Positions 9,511 through 19,400 of a DNA stretch of 20,775 nucleotides are shown here, piece by piece. Every line of letters begins with the position of its first letter. Positions within the stretch are counted from its first letter, which is position 1. The stretch is from NCBI GenBank assembly GCA_033064195.1, contig JARBJD010000720.1, positions 1-20,775 on the forward strand, written 5' to 3'. The DNA comes from Blattamonas nauphoetae (Eukaryota; Preaxostyla; Oxymonadida). The notes beneath the pieces were generated by a model. The model was not told the DNA's origin and made no database searches. It worked only from the letters and a program-made list of their open reading frames with translations. Made by a program: the position numbers and the translations under genes.

Positions 9511-9856
9511 TTGTTGAATTTTCACTTCAACATGCTCAATTGATCTCAAAATAGAGAAATCACCAAATGAGCGGATGATGAAGTGTATAAGAAAAAACAA
9601 AATAAAAGTTGACTTTTGAGAAACGTGATCTGATGGTGACGAGACCGTTTGTCCGTGACAGCATGACTGAGAATCAGAGTGACAGCAGCGATGTTTACGA
9701 TAAGATTAATGCATTATTCACTGTTGTTTAACTTCACTGGAAACAATATTTTACGATTTACTGCATTTTTACACAAATGCGTTCATGAAAACAATGTGTG
9801 GGCAGATCTAGAATCTCACCAAAACCAAACAACCCCCTTCAGGAGAACGGTCTAAG

Positions 9857-9916
9857 ATGCATCTATTCCTCCTGCTCTTAGTCTGCTTTATCCCAGTTGC
9901 GTTTCCAACCGACCCT
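9857..9916 (+). other. Signal peptide of the surface protein
   Basis: Met-His followed by a Leu/Val/Phe-rich core of about 15 residues, then a small polar region around Pro-Thr-Asp-Pro. This is a standard Sec-type signal and supports the chosen start codon. Confidence 0.8.
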
Positions 9917-12049
9917 CAAGGAGCTGCTGATGAATCAATCGGAACACCAGTTCCTCTGCTGACCGTGATTTCCAAATGGAGAGCCAACTCCGGAGAATCT
10001 GGAAATGAACACATGGAACTGGAATCGGGAGTTTTCCATGGACACAACGTGATAATTGAATCAGAAAGTGTTTTGCTGTCTGGGAAGAATTCGACGATTC
10101 TTCTTGACGAGAATGGGGACGGATCAGGAACAGACATGGGATGGAAGGAAACACTGTTTTGCTTGCGGAACGGGACATTGGGGATTGAGAAGATTGATAT
10201 TAAAGTGAACTCGGCTGTCCAACCAAAAGAATTGCTGGGCAGGAGCAAGGACAAGGGGTCAGAAGGACCCTATCTGGTGGTGGTACGATCATCGACATTT
10301 TGGATGGTTTCATGCCGCGTTGAGATGAACGATGTGAATTCGCCGATTCTGGTGTCATCAGAATCAGACATGGTGGACTCATCCGACGACACGTCTGTGT
10401 GTCTTTCGAAGGTGGAACTGCACACAAGGTCGCAACATCATGGATCTTTCTGTGCGATCGAAGCAGGAACTGGACAGTCAGAGTCTGTGTTCATTCACGT
10501 CGAATCGTCACGATTCCTGGACACTGATGTGTGCGGACGGAATGGAATTTCGTTTTCGCTCTTGCCAACATGCCAGGAACGACGAATCTACCCAACAATT
10601 TCGTCATCTCTGTCGTCAATGTCGTTCTGCAATGTTTCATCGTCACAAGCGAGTGGTCCTCAACAGAACGGAATGATGTCTCAAAAAATGGTGAACACGG
10701 AAGTTGAATGGACGGACCACCATCTTTCTGGATCGACGATTCGGGACATGAACTCGGGAGGGTCTCTTCTGTGCGTGAACTCGTCCTTCGCGTCGTGCCA
10801 CACCGTACCCCGCGACAACCAATACGACAAATACCTACTTGACTACACCTCAGCCTCTGATCCACTCCGTTTCGAACTGAACACTGATGTTGCAATCTCC
10901 TTCGAAAAGTGCACATTCACCGACATGACGAAAAGCCCCTCCACGTCAACTTTTGAAGGAGGAGCAGCGATTTTCGTCGAAAACACGATCGCCCTCGGCT
11001 CTTATTCTGTCACCATCACGTCATGCTCCTTCCTCCGCTGTGTCTTGAATACAAATAACGACGCGAAAGGAGGAGGAGCTGTCAGTATCCGTCGAACTAA
11101 CGACATCGCAGGATATGCCACAGTGACATTGTCGACCTTCACAAAGTGCGAGGCTCATGGGAGGTCTGTTGATGCTGGTGCACTTCATTTTCGACGCCAA
11201 CAGATCGCACAAGTGGATAACTGTGTGTTCACAGAGAACGAAGCCGTAACGGACCAGGATTGCATCGGAGGTGGGCTGTCATTTCTGCACCTCAACGAAG
11301 GTAAAGTGTTCAACTCCTCGTTCGTCCGAAACAAGGCTGGTGGTGGAGGAGCGATGGAGATCAACACAGTGACAAAGCCTAGCCTGATTTCCGTCCTGTT
11401 GGACGGAAACACTGCCAATCAAACAGGGAATTACCGCAAATCGAATGACATCTGGGTCCACGGGGCACACCAAACTGATGTCTCGGCATGGATGACCGAC
11501 GTGATCTCGACAAACAAACCTCACATGCACTTCTACGGCTCGTCAGCATCTCCTGAGCTCGACCTTGTTGAGATTGTGAAGGCCAGCCAGGAAATGTATT
11601 CGTCTGACGAAACAATGTGCGGAATCCTGTCTTTCGTTGATTGTCGATCGATTGGCTTTGCAACATGTTATTTGACGTTCTCTTACGAATACAAAGTGTC
11701 TGTTGCATTCGCCAGTGAATACGAAGAAGAGACGATTGTGATTGAGGACAGACATCCGACGATCGAGGGGACAGCTTCAGATGGAACAGCTCCGACGATT
11801 GTTCCTGAATCGACAATCTCTTCACTGTTCACGATTGGAGATGGATCAAAACAAGCGAGTCTGTCACTCTCAACATTCACGCTGAGCTCGTCTTCGTCTT
11901 CTCTTGTTTCGCTGATTGAAGTGAAGAATCTTGGATCTCTGACACTGGATGGGATCTCACTGTCGACAGTTGTGTCTGGATCGTGTCTGGTGTTGGGGAG
12001 TGGGAGTTCATTCACTTGGACGTCGTTGCCGTTCTCAGACGTCACATCA
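9857..12049 (+). CDS. Secreted serine-rich beta-helix surface protein, 5' part (interrupted by a DIRS element)
   Basis: The start at 9857 is supported by a clear signal peptide, MHLFLLLLVCFIPVAFPTDP. About 730 host codons follow without interruption. The protein is rich in Ser and Thr (often TCG) and made of short beta-strand-like repeats. Around residues 365-500 it shows paired motifs like those of chlamydial polymorphic outer membrane proteins and related beta-helices: GGAAIFVEN, CVFTENEA with GGGLSF, and SSFVRNKAGGGGAMEI. This predicts an extracellular right-handed beta-helix, probably a surface or adhesive protein; no enzyme active site is visible. The last part (SSSSSLVSLIEVKNLGSLTL) grades into Ser-rich repeats like those downstream. 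The frame ends at a TAG (12056-12058) that lies inside the inserted element, three codons past the junction. Host sequence resumes in the same relative frame at 16443. Confidence 0.85.
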
Positions 12050-12070
12050 TCGGTTTAGGAGAGAGTGAAG

Positions 12071-12130
12071 AAGAGTGAGAGATACATCTCTGACATGAAC
12101 GAAACCTGAACGGAAGATATTGGGTTAGAT
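12071..12130 (+). repeat. Left inverted terminal repeat of the DIRS element
   Basis: Sixty bases identical to the reverse complement of 16347-16406; it includes GACATGAACGAAACCTGAAC. The outer extension 12046-12070 is not shared with the other end. Confidence 0.95.
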
Positions 12131-12309
12131 ACTTGGGAGAAAGACCCCCACACAACCAGAACCGAAGAAGAAGAAGAAACCCTGAAGATGAAACTTGCCG
12201 AACACAAGGACGGCAACCAATCCAACAGCCCGAAGGCGACTGAAACTTGAAGATAAGCGTGAAGAAGTTAAAATCAAACGAAATCAATGTTGCCAGGGTG
12301 GGAGGGAGG

Positions 12310-12387
12310 TCACTCTTCTTCACTCTCTCCTAAACCGATGATCATTCTTCAATGATCTGGTTCAGGACAGAGTTCCGAAGAGTGAGA
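12310..12387. repeat. Internal complementary region of the DIRS element
   Basis: Positions 12310-12342 are complementary to the left end (12046-12078), and 12339-12387 are complementary to the right end (16397-16445). The two halves overlap by four bases (TGAT, the complement of ATCA). In DIRS replication this region is thought to template joining of the two ends into a circle. The stop codon of the recombinase frame (12349-12351) lies inside it. Confidence 0.92.
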
Positions 12388-13326
12388 CTTGGGAGTCAAG
12401 GGCAAGATGTAGTGTTTCTGGATCACACCCGACTTGACCGACAACCGCGCGCCTTCAGCGACAGAAGGGATTGACTCTCCCTTGCGGATCCTTGCGGAGA
12501 TCCCAGCATGTTTTGTAGCGTACGGCTTAAAGGTGTCTGGGATCTCGGATTCTCTCATCAGTTGTCCCACCAACCCGCGCACTTCATCCACCCTTCGCTC
12601 TCTTCCCTTTCCAACATCGAAGAAGAGACCAACTGTCTCCCAGTCCTTTGGCCGTTCGGCTCGAATCAATTGAATCACCTTCTCCAAACTCATTGTCATC
12701 CTCAACTCGTTGTCAATTTCGTCCTCTCTCAGAACCACTCTCTGTGGTTCAGGACTTCGCTTTAAACTTGCGATCAACATAATAGTATTTCCACTCTTCT
12801 CCAATCCCACACTCCCGCATCGAATCGACGTCATCTCCGTGTACCTCATGGCGTGATTCAGAATCATAGATGTCGCCACAATCTGTTGCCAATCTTCGCA
12901 TGATTGGGCCACTTCTCTCATCCTCCTAATCCCATCCTCCAGCTGTTTTGCATCGAAAATCGTTCGATACCTTGCCTGCTTCGGATCAGCTCGTTTTTGT
13001 CCACGGAAATACAGCTGGACAGCCTTGGATTGACTCACATCCTCAATACCGACATGCTTGCACAGGAAACTTAGTGCTGATCTTGCAGTATCTTGTGATC
13101 TCGTCCTACCGGCCCTCTGAGAAAGGAAATTGATGACCGCAGCGTCGTCAATCGCTTCCCAATCTCGGTTTTCCCTCACGCACCATTCAATCCACCTCCT
13201 CATTTCACCAGCATAGTTGCTCCTCGTTTGCTCAGTGAGCCCATTCTTCCACAGCTTCACGGCTTCGTCTGAGAAGCCCTTCATCTTCGCTAACTCCTCC
13301 CAGATGTCCCTCGAATCCAACAACAT
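12349..13326 (-). CDS. DIRS tyrosine recombinase
   Basis: The element's integrase, expected to insert the circular DNA copy by site-specific recombination in the nucleus. A plausible domain start is the Met at 13326, about 326 codons before the stop. The N-terminal half looks like a core-binding domain (TEQTRSNYAGEMRRWIEWCV). The catalytic half has ILNHAMRYTEMTSIRCG (first Arg box), YATKHAGISARIRKG (His/Arg box) and VIQKHYILPL (candidate catalytic Tyr). It overlaps the end of the RT frame by a few tens of bases and ends inside the internal complementary region. The frame also stays open far upstream, to 15183; that part overlaps the RT frame and shows no recognisable domain. No break is apparent. 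Confidence 0.88.
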   Translation of the reverse strand: MLLDSRDIWEELAKMKGFSDEAVKLWKNGLTEQTRSNYAGEMRRWIEWCVRENRDWEAIDDAAVINFLSQRAGRTRSQDTARSALSFLCKHVGIEDVSQSKAVQLYFRGQKRADPKQARYRTIFDAKQLEDGIRRMREVAQSCEDWQQIVATSMILNHAMRYTEMTSIRCGSVGLEKSGNTIMLIASLKRSPEPQRVVLREDEIDNELRMTMSLEKVIQLIRAERPKDWETVGLFFDVGKGRERRVDEVRGLVGQLMRESEIPDTFKPYATKHAGISARIRKGESIPSVAEGARLSVKSGVIQKHYILPLTPKSHSSELCPEPDH

Positions 13327-15341
13327 AGCAGCACTCCATCCGGTAATCTTGCCCCGCACGCTCTCAATCCCACTCCTTCTTCCAACACATCCCGGCTTCT
13401 CCCTACTATCATCCTTCGCTCCGCCAACCTTTCCAGCTCTGCCACGCCCAACAGCGCTGGCCAGTCGAACGCCACCACTAATGCTTCCACGCCTTCTCTC
13501 GCGATCTTCCGTACGACTTGAAGAAGCAGAGGGTTTGGGGGAAACGCGTAGATTACCTCTCCCCTCCAATCCATGAGTAGCCCGTTTGTCGCAACGGCTG
13601 TCCTTTCCCTCCTCCAGCTTGCAAATCGCGGTAGTTGGGCGTTTGCCTCCGACGCGAACGCGTCCAACGTCGGGAGGCACCTCATCTGAGTGCATATCCT
13701 CCTGAACACTTCCCTCTTCAGCATGTAGTCCGACCCGTCCTCCATCCTGGAGAGGCGATCTGCCAGCTCGTTCTCCACTCCGGGGAGATGTACCGCCATC
13801 AACTTTCCTTTGAAAGCCTCGACTTCGCAGAGGATATCTTTGAGTAGAGGGAGGAGACTTAGCGAGCACGTCCTCCTGTTCACATCGAACACAGTTGTCG
13901 AGTTGTCCAATCCTTGTCTCTCCAAAATTGCTCCGATTCCCCATTCTGACGCGTCCGTCGTGACGGTCACCGTCGGTACGAACGGACTGATACTCCCAGA
14001 TAGCACCTTTGTGAGACGACTCTTCCACCATTCCAACTCGTCTATCTCCGCCTTCCCCAACAACCCAGTTGCCGAGAAAGAGCCTTGAAGGAGCATCTCT
14101 TCCTTCTTGTGTGTCAAGTGTCGCGTCCTGATATGCGCTTGTTCTTCCGCCAGGGAAATTGACTGAAGTGTGCCGATCAGGGAAGCAAGTGACCATGCTT
14201 TGCACGCTTTCCCGCTTTGTGCCCGGCTGAGTTTGGCGGCCACTTTCTTCCGAGCCGCCCCCATCTTCACCTCGGGGACAGTCACCCTCATTGTCCGACT
14301 GTCCCAGATGAAACCCAGGAACTCCATCTTCTGGGCGGGGCATAGTTGCGACTTCGTCTTGTTGACAGTGAATCCATAATTGTCTAGTTCCATCAGTACC
14401 CTCTCGATCTTGATCATCAAACCCTCCTCCGTCTCGTCCAACACTAGGATATCGTCCAGATACGCTATCATCCGGACGGTCGGCCTCAGTCGAGAGACGA
14501 CGACCCTCATCAACTTCGTAAAGATCAACGGGGCTAACGACAGCCCAAACGGCAGGGTCGAGTGTTGATAAAAACTCATGCCGTATTGAAAGCATAGAAA
14601 CGGTCGAGATGCCTGGTGGATTGGCACATGTTGGTAAGCAAGAGTCAGATCGATCTTGCTCATCCAATCGTTGGGCTTGATGAGTTGGGAAACCACTCTT
14701 GTCCCCTCCATCTTGAAGTGCTCGGCCGTCAGCAGTTTGTTCGCCGGCCGACAGTCGAGGATCCGGCGAAATGTCCCGTCGGACTTCGGCACCAGAAATG
14801 AGTTGTTGAGAAGTATCACTGTGTCTTCCTGCACTTCTTTTATCATCCTTTCCTTCAGCTCCTTCTGGATGATGCCTCCGAATGCAACCCTCTCCTTCTC
14901 GCTCTTGAGAATTACTCGAGATTGTCCTCTGCTGCTTGGAACTGACTTGAATGGAATCACGATGCCCTCCTTCAAACTGGGCCATCCTGCTTCGGCCCAG
15001 CTCTCTGCTCGTCGCGAGAGGAACCCACCAATTCCATGGTCTTTCCTCTCGAACTCCTGCCTTTGAAAGAAACGACTGAGAAGGTAATTGAACTGAATCT
15101 TTGAAGATGAAGTTAGATTGACGACTGAATGTTGTGGTGATGGTTGTGTGGGGTGATGTGAATGTGTTTGGGTGACATGGCATTGCTGTTGAGCTCCTAC
15201 TGTTTCGGTTGGTGTGTTTGATTGTTCTGAAGTGCTGGGAAATACCCCAATTGTTGTGGGGGCCGCCCTCTCCACGGGCCTGGCCGATTCTGTAGCCCTC
15301 TGGTGCTCCACCCTCTGCTCTGATTGTGTCCCTGCCCCCAA
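13290..15341 (-). CDS. DIRS reverse transcriptase / RNase H
   Basis: 683 codons. The palm domain is clear: FRRILDCRPANKLLT (residues about 190-205), LTLAYQHVPIHQASRPF, PFGLSLAPLIFTKLMR and the catalytic AYLDDILVLDE around residue 290. RNase H follows with VTTDASEWGIGAIL near residue 465 and LADRLSRMEDGSDY near 550. The C-terminal LPTLDAFASEANAQLPRFASW and YAFPPNPLL are typical of the DIRS-group region after RNase H. The first 100 or so residues are Gln/Ser/Thr-rich and overlap the end of the gag-like frame, so true translation may begin inside. Expression by overlap or read-through fits the family. No break is apparent. Confidence 0.92.
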   Translation of the reverse strand: MGAGTQSEQRVEHQRATESARPVERAAPTTIGVFPSTSEQSNTPTETVGAQQQCHVTQTHSHHPTQPSPQHSVVNLTSSSKIQFNYLLSRFFQRQEFERKDHGIGGFLSRRAESWAEAGWPSLKEGIVIPFKSVPSSRGQSRVILKSEKERVAFGGIIQKELKERMIKEVQEDTVILLNNSFLVPKSDGTFRRILDCRPANKLLTAEHFKMEGTRVVSQLIKPNDWMSKIDLTLAYQHVPIHQASRPFLCFQYGMSFYQHSTLPFGLSLAPLIFTKLMRVVVSRLRPTVRMIAYLDDILVLDETEEGLMIKIERVLMELDNYGFTVNKTKSQLCPAQKMEFLGFIWDSRTMRVTVPEVKMGAARKKVAAKLSRAQSGKACKAWSLASLIGTLQSISLAEEQAHIRTRHLTHKKEEMLLQGSFSATGLLGKAEIDELEWWKSRLTKVLSGSISPFVPTVTVTTDASEWGIGAILERQGLDNSTTVFDVNRRTCSLSLLPLLKDILCEVEAFKGKLMAVHLPGVENELADRLSRMEDGSDYMLKREVFRRICTQMRCLPTLDAFASEANAQLPRFASWRRERTAVATNGLLMDWRGEVIYAFPPNPLLLQVVRKIAREGVEALVVAFDWPALLGVAELERLAERRMIVGRSRDVLEEGVGLRACGARLPDGVLLCCWIRGTSGRS

Positions 15342-16330
15342 TTCTGGCCTGAGGGACGAAAAAACCCAGGCTGCTGGGTCTGTCTCACAGCCGCCGCCGC
15401 CGCTCGCACTTGTCTCGCCTGATTCATTTCTTGTTGCAGAAGCTCCCTCTGCCTCCGGGCGTTGTCGTCCTGCCGATCATCACCTTGCGAACCGGGCAGG
15501 ACGTCGCAAAGGACAACTTTCCGAACTTGCTCAACGCGCTTCACCAACTCGGCCGCCTTAAGCCCTTGGAGGCACAATGCCTGTGCCGTCGGCATTCCCT
15601 GTCGAACGGATTCAAACATTCCAACAGCCAGCTGGACATTGACAAACGCCTCCTTCTTCAATTGAACCAGCAGAGTGTCCACCTTCCTATTCTTCGCCGT
15701 GACAAACTGCTTTAGAACGTCCTCATTCAACTTCAACTCCTCAGCGAACTTGACTACCTCGCGAACTGTTGATAAGGCCGGCTGGTCCCAGGTGAAAAGC
15801 GGCAGCTCCCGGGACGCCTCCATGAGCATGTGATGGAAAGTCTGAACATCCTCATGTACTTGTTGGGCTCCTACCGGCCCCTGTTGAACGATCGGATCAA
15901 ATCGAACCATCGGCCTCTGCGCCTCCGGCCGAAAGATCGGAGGCGTAACACCAACCTCCATTTGTAGCTGTGGCGTTTGAATTTGTGGAGTCTGATGGTG
16001 TGCAAAAATATCCGGCGTCATCACCTGATGCGGTCGCACAACCTCCTGTGGGAGTCCCGTGAGGGGGGCCACCCACTCGTCTGAGTTAAGTCCTAATCCA
16101 ACGTCAATGGCCAACATAATCAATCTGAGGACATGGAACAATGCCGGAGCCGCAGCCACGAGGTACGCTGGCATCTGAATGCCGACAAATTCACGAGCTC
16201 GGGGAAGCTCCGGATTCTGCATCACTGTGATGACCTCGGCGGCGAAATTTCGGTACTCACCCAGTTTTCTAAGTAGCACTTCGACGTTCTCGTTCATATG
16301 TGTAATGTTTTCCCAAATGAAAAAGTACAA
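15197..16330 (-). CDS. DIRS gag-like protein
   Basis: 377 codons, beginning just inside the right inverted repeat. The N-terminal two thirds are helical with no named domain visible. The C-terminal tail is rich in Arg, Gln, Gly and Pro (GQGHNQSRGWSTRGLQNRPG), which fits nucleic-acid binding; no CCHC zinc knuckle is present. Its position before the RT frame, and its size, fit the first frame of DIRS elements. The identity is inferred from position and composition, not from sequence recognition. Confidence 0.75.
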   Translation of the reverse strand: MYFFIWENITHMNENVEVLLRKLGEYRNFAAEVITVMQNPELPRAREFVGIQMPAYLVAAAPALFHVLRLIMLAIDVGLGLNSDEWVAPLTGLPQEVVRPHQVMTPDIFAHHQTPQIQTPQLQMEVGVTPPIFRPEAQRPMVRFDPIVQQGPVGAQQVHEDVQTFHHMLMEASRELPLFTWDQPALSTVREVVKFAEELKLNEDVLKQFVTAKNRKVDTLLVQLKKEAFVNVQLAVGMFESVRQGMPTAQALCLQGLKAAELVKRVEQVRKVVLCDVLPGSQGDDRQDDNARRQRELLQQEMNQARQVRAAAAAVRQTQQPGFFRPSGQNWGQGHNQSRGWSTRGLQNRPGPWRGRPPQQLGYFPALQNNQTHQPKQ

Positions 16331-16346
16331 AAGATAATGTCAAGAG

Positions 16347-16406
16347 ATCTAACCCAATATCTTCCGTTCAGGTTTCGTTCATGTCAGAGATGTATCTCTC
16401 ACTCTT
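16347..16406 (-). repeat. Right inverted terminal repeat of the DIRS element
   Basis: Perfect reverse complement of 12071-12130. It lies 17 bases upstream of the gag-like start and so probably contains or borders the element's promoter. The outer extension 16407-16445 is specific to this end and is copied in the second half of the internal complementary region. Confidence 0.95.
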
Positions 16407-16442
16407 CGGAACTCTGTCCTGAACCAGATCATTGAAGAATGA

Positions 16443-19400
16443 TCAACCTCAAATGGAAGTCACATTCTGGCGGGATCAGCCGATGGAACGATTGTGAACT
16501 CATCATCACTCATCCTTCACGAGCGACCAGCCCTCCCAACGTCTGGTCTGTTCACAGAGGAAGAGAAGCGGAAATTCCATCTGTTCGGAGGAGTGTCGGG
16601 ATCGATGCTGTACTTTTGGTATCCTCACACACCGACTGAGCTGACGACTCACATCAACGAGAAAGGAGAAGACCATTCGAATTGTGGGAAATACGAGCTT
16701 CCTTGTTTGACGATCTCGACAGGATTGCTGAAAAGGAATTCGAAGTGTGAGTTTGTGATTGAATCTGCTCTGTCAGTTTCGGAAGTTGTGTCAGTTTCAG
16801 AAACATCGATCTTGAAAGGATCAGGATCGTCGGCTCGAGAATTGCTGATATCTGATGGAACCAGTTTCTCTGTGAGTGGTGGAGTCTTGACATTGTCTTC
16901 TCTCTCCTTCATTGCTGAATCAAGCTCGCTCAGAACAGCCTCTCTCCTGTCTGTGGGGAGTGGAGCGTCTCTGTCTGTGACATCATGCTCGTTCTCTGGA
17001 TTCCACAGTTCGTCGAATGGAGGAGTCATCTCCGCTGTGCTTTCTGTTTCCTCGTCGCTTGTCGTCTCTTCCACCGCTTTCTCGTCGTGCTCGTCCACTC
17101 AGAAAGGAGGAGGGATTCACGTGACGATTGCAGGTGGTTCATTTGTGTTCGAAAGCGGAACGAGTTTCACTGATTGTTCGGCGTCTTCTGGAACTGACTT
17201 GTTTGTGTCAGCACCTGATCTCTCTTCGTCGATCACGCCTCTCAGCATGGCGTTCCTCACTCCTCCCTCGTCTGTTTCGTCATCGTCTGTGGAACTTAAG
17301 AAGTATGTTGGGAATGAGGATGCGAATCCTTCGTACCTGATTCCTCTGATTCTGTATCTGATGCCGTTTGGTTCGACAGGATTCGTGGATGAGAGTGGGG
17401 AAGATGGAGGGATCTGTGGGTTTTCGGTGTATCGTTGCTCGACAATCGGCAAGACTCAGTCGAGTCTTCTTGCATTTGGCACGAAAACGGCCGATGTCTT
17501 CTCGAGTGGATCAATTGAGGTTTGTGGGGAGGTGGCTCTGGCAGAGAAGATTGAGGTTGGAGAGTATTGTCTGACGATCACGCACCCATCGACAGGAACG
17601 AATGGAGTGGTGGTTAGAGTTGGAGGAGAATTCTCGAACGCCGCCCCAACAAGCAAACTGATCTTGTCATCTTTGTCGATCTCGTTTGCGACAGCCATCT
17701 CGACATCTCTCTTCTCAATCAGCCAGGGTTCTGTTGAAATTCGAAACAGCAAGTTCGTGGATGTTTCGAAATCAGCGTCGTTGTTCTCACTGTCTGGGGG
17801 ATCGACGCTGTTCGAATCGACGACGATTGGAGCGATTTCCTTCTCTGATACTCACAGTGTGTTCTCGTTGTCAGGAACATCTTCACTGTCGATCAAGTCT
17901 GTGGACTTCAAGTCGATTTGCACGACGGGCTCAGGATCAGTGATCTCCTCGACTTCGGAAGGAACGATCTCGCTGGACACTGTTTCATTCTCGTCGTGCA
18001 ACTGTGGATCGAGCGAGAAAGGCCGAAGCATCTCCATCGCTCGACCGTCGTTCACAGCAGCGAATTTTGTGATGAAATCGGTGACAATCAAGGTTGCTGG
18101 GACGACAGGATCGCACGAGATCTATCTGTCAGGAAGTGGTCTTGAGTCTCTCGAGATGTCAGGATGGGAGAGTGTGATTGGAGGGAATGATGGAACACTG
18201 ACGAAAGCGAAACTGGAGAATGTGTTTGGGATTGATTCGGCGGATGTTGGGAAGAGTGGACCGCTTGGGTATTTCTTGTATGCTCACACTTCTGGACCAG
18301 TGTTTGTGTCTGAGGAGTTCTGGGATCACGAGAAGTGTGGTCAAGTGCAACTTCCTTGCTCGTCACTTGTTCACGCTGTGGATCAACTTCCATTGTCGTC
18401 TCCAACAATCAAAGTGAAAAGTGGGCTGACCGTTAACGCTAAGATTTCTGTTCCAACGAATGGTCTTTCACTCTCGTCGTCGTCTGACACTGTGTACACT
18501 CTCACGATGGGTGATGGTGGATGGTTCTCTCACACGTCGGGGTTGTTCTCCATCTCCACACTTGCTTTCGTTGCTGAAACATCAACTCCTCGAGCGAACT
18601 CGCTCATCTCCATCTCGAGTGAATCGTCCCTCTCCATCGACACTTGCTCATTCTCTGGTTTCTCTGTGATTGGATCTGGATCGATTGTGTCTGGAACAGT
18701 CTCTGCTTCAAGTAGTTTGTGGATCACGAACACGAACTTTGTGTGTTGCAGCTCGTCTGAGAATGGAGGAGTTGTGTGTGTTGTCTGTGAATCGGGATTG
18801 CCGACAGCCTCTCTTGTTGTGAAGGGAACATTTGATACTGATTGCAAATGCGGAAGTGGGAAGTTTGGTGAATGGGTGTTCTTGGAAGGACATGGCTTGG
18901 ACGAGCTCGTTGCCACATCGAACTGGGCTGGGAGTGTTCAAGGTCTCTCTCAACCGACTGATCAGAACAAGCTGTGGGGAGAGGACAAATCGAGATTGAA
19001 CCGTCCTTTCAATTGGAGCACGCTGCTTGTGTATCTTGTGGATCTTTCAACGAATGAAGCGGCAGTGAGTTCGGATGGATTGGATGTGATTGGCTGTGGG
19101 GATGTGACGACACCGTGTCAGACACTCGAGACCACTTTTCAGCATCTTGTGAAGGAAACACCAAGTGAGATTGTTGTGAGAGATCCTGGAGAGCTGGCGA
19201 CTCGCCGCGAATGTGAATGGAATCATCTGAAGCTATCTGGAGCATCCCAATCCACGCCCATCACCGTGAAGAATGCTGGCCAATTCATTCTCTCTCGAAA
19301 TCAACTGACATTCTCGTCTCTGTCATTCAACGCGCCAGTGTCTGGTCTTGGTCACACATTCATCGTTCTCTCTGACGAAGCCTCACTTGCGGTCTCGTCG

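Larger units (their letters stand above)
8791..9856. other. Non-coding upstream flank of the surface-protein gene
   Basis: About 1 kb without a convincing gene; the longest open frame (115 codons, 8886-9233, + strand) has no motif and overlaps a repeat. The stretch contains the inverted repeat at 9174-9390, an 18-bp perfect palindrome at 9493-9510, and A/T-rich sequence up to the start codon at 9857. A promoter is expected here, but I cannot point to a defined element. Confidence 0.45.
12046..16445 (-). mobile_element. DIRS-type tyrosine-recombinase retrotransposon, looks whole
   Basis: An element of about 4.4 kb inserted antisense into the host surface-protein gene. From its own 5' end (right side of the window) it carries a gag-like frame, an RT/RNase H frame and a tyrosine recombinase frame, all on the minus strand and overlapping. 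The ends carry a 60-bp perfect inverted repeat (12071-12130 and 16347-16406) plus different outer extensions of 25 and 39 bases. An internal complementary region (12310-12387) is complementary to both outer extensions joined together. This split-end arrangement is diagnostic of the DIRS group. There is no aspartic protease and no DDE integrase. No breaks were noticed. Identical inverted repeats and an uneroded junction suggest a recent insertion. ATCA occurs at both host junctions. Confidence 0.93.

Noticed and set aside
9690-9720. GATGTTTACGAT followed by ATGCATT, resembling part of the palindrome arm
   Set aside because: Only about 20 bases agree and the flanks do not align; too short to call a repeat copy.
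9888-12045. Many minus-strand open frames under the surface-protein gene (for example 11379-11825)
   Set aside because: Antisense shadows caused by the strong codon bias of the plus-strand gene; Ser/Arg/Cys-rich with no motifs.
12346-12358. Reading the DIRS insertion as an LTR (Gypsy/Copia) retrotransposon
   Set aside because: There are no direct long terminal repeats, no aspartic protease and no DDE integrase; inverted ends, a complementary region and a tyrosine recombinase are present instead.
13217-15715. Plus-strand open frames opposite the DIRS genes (for example 14656-15066)
   Set aside because: The minus strand carries unmistakable RT, RNase H and recombinase motifs; the plus-strand frames have none.
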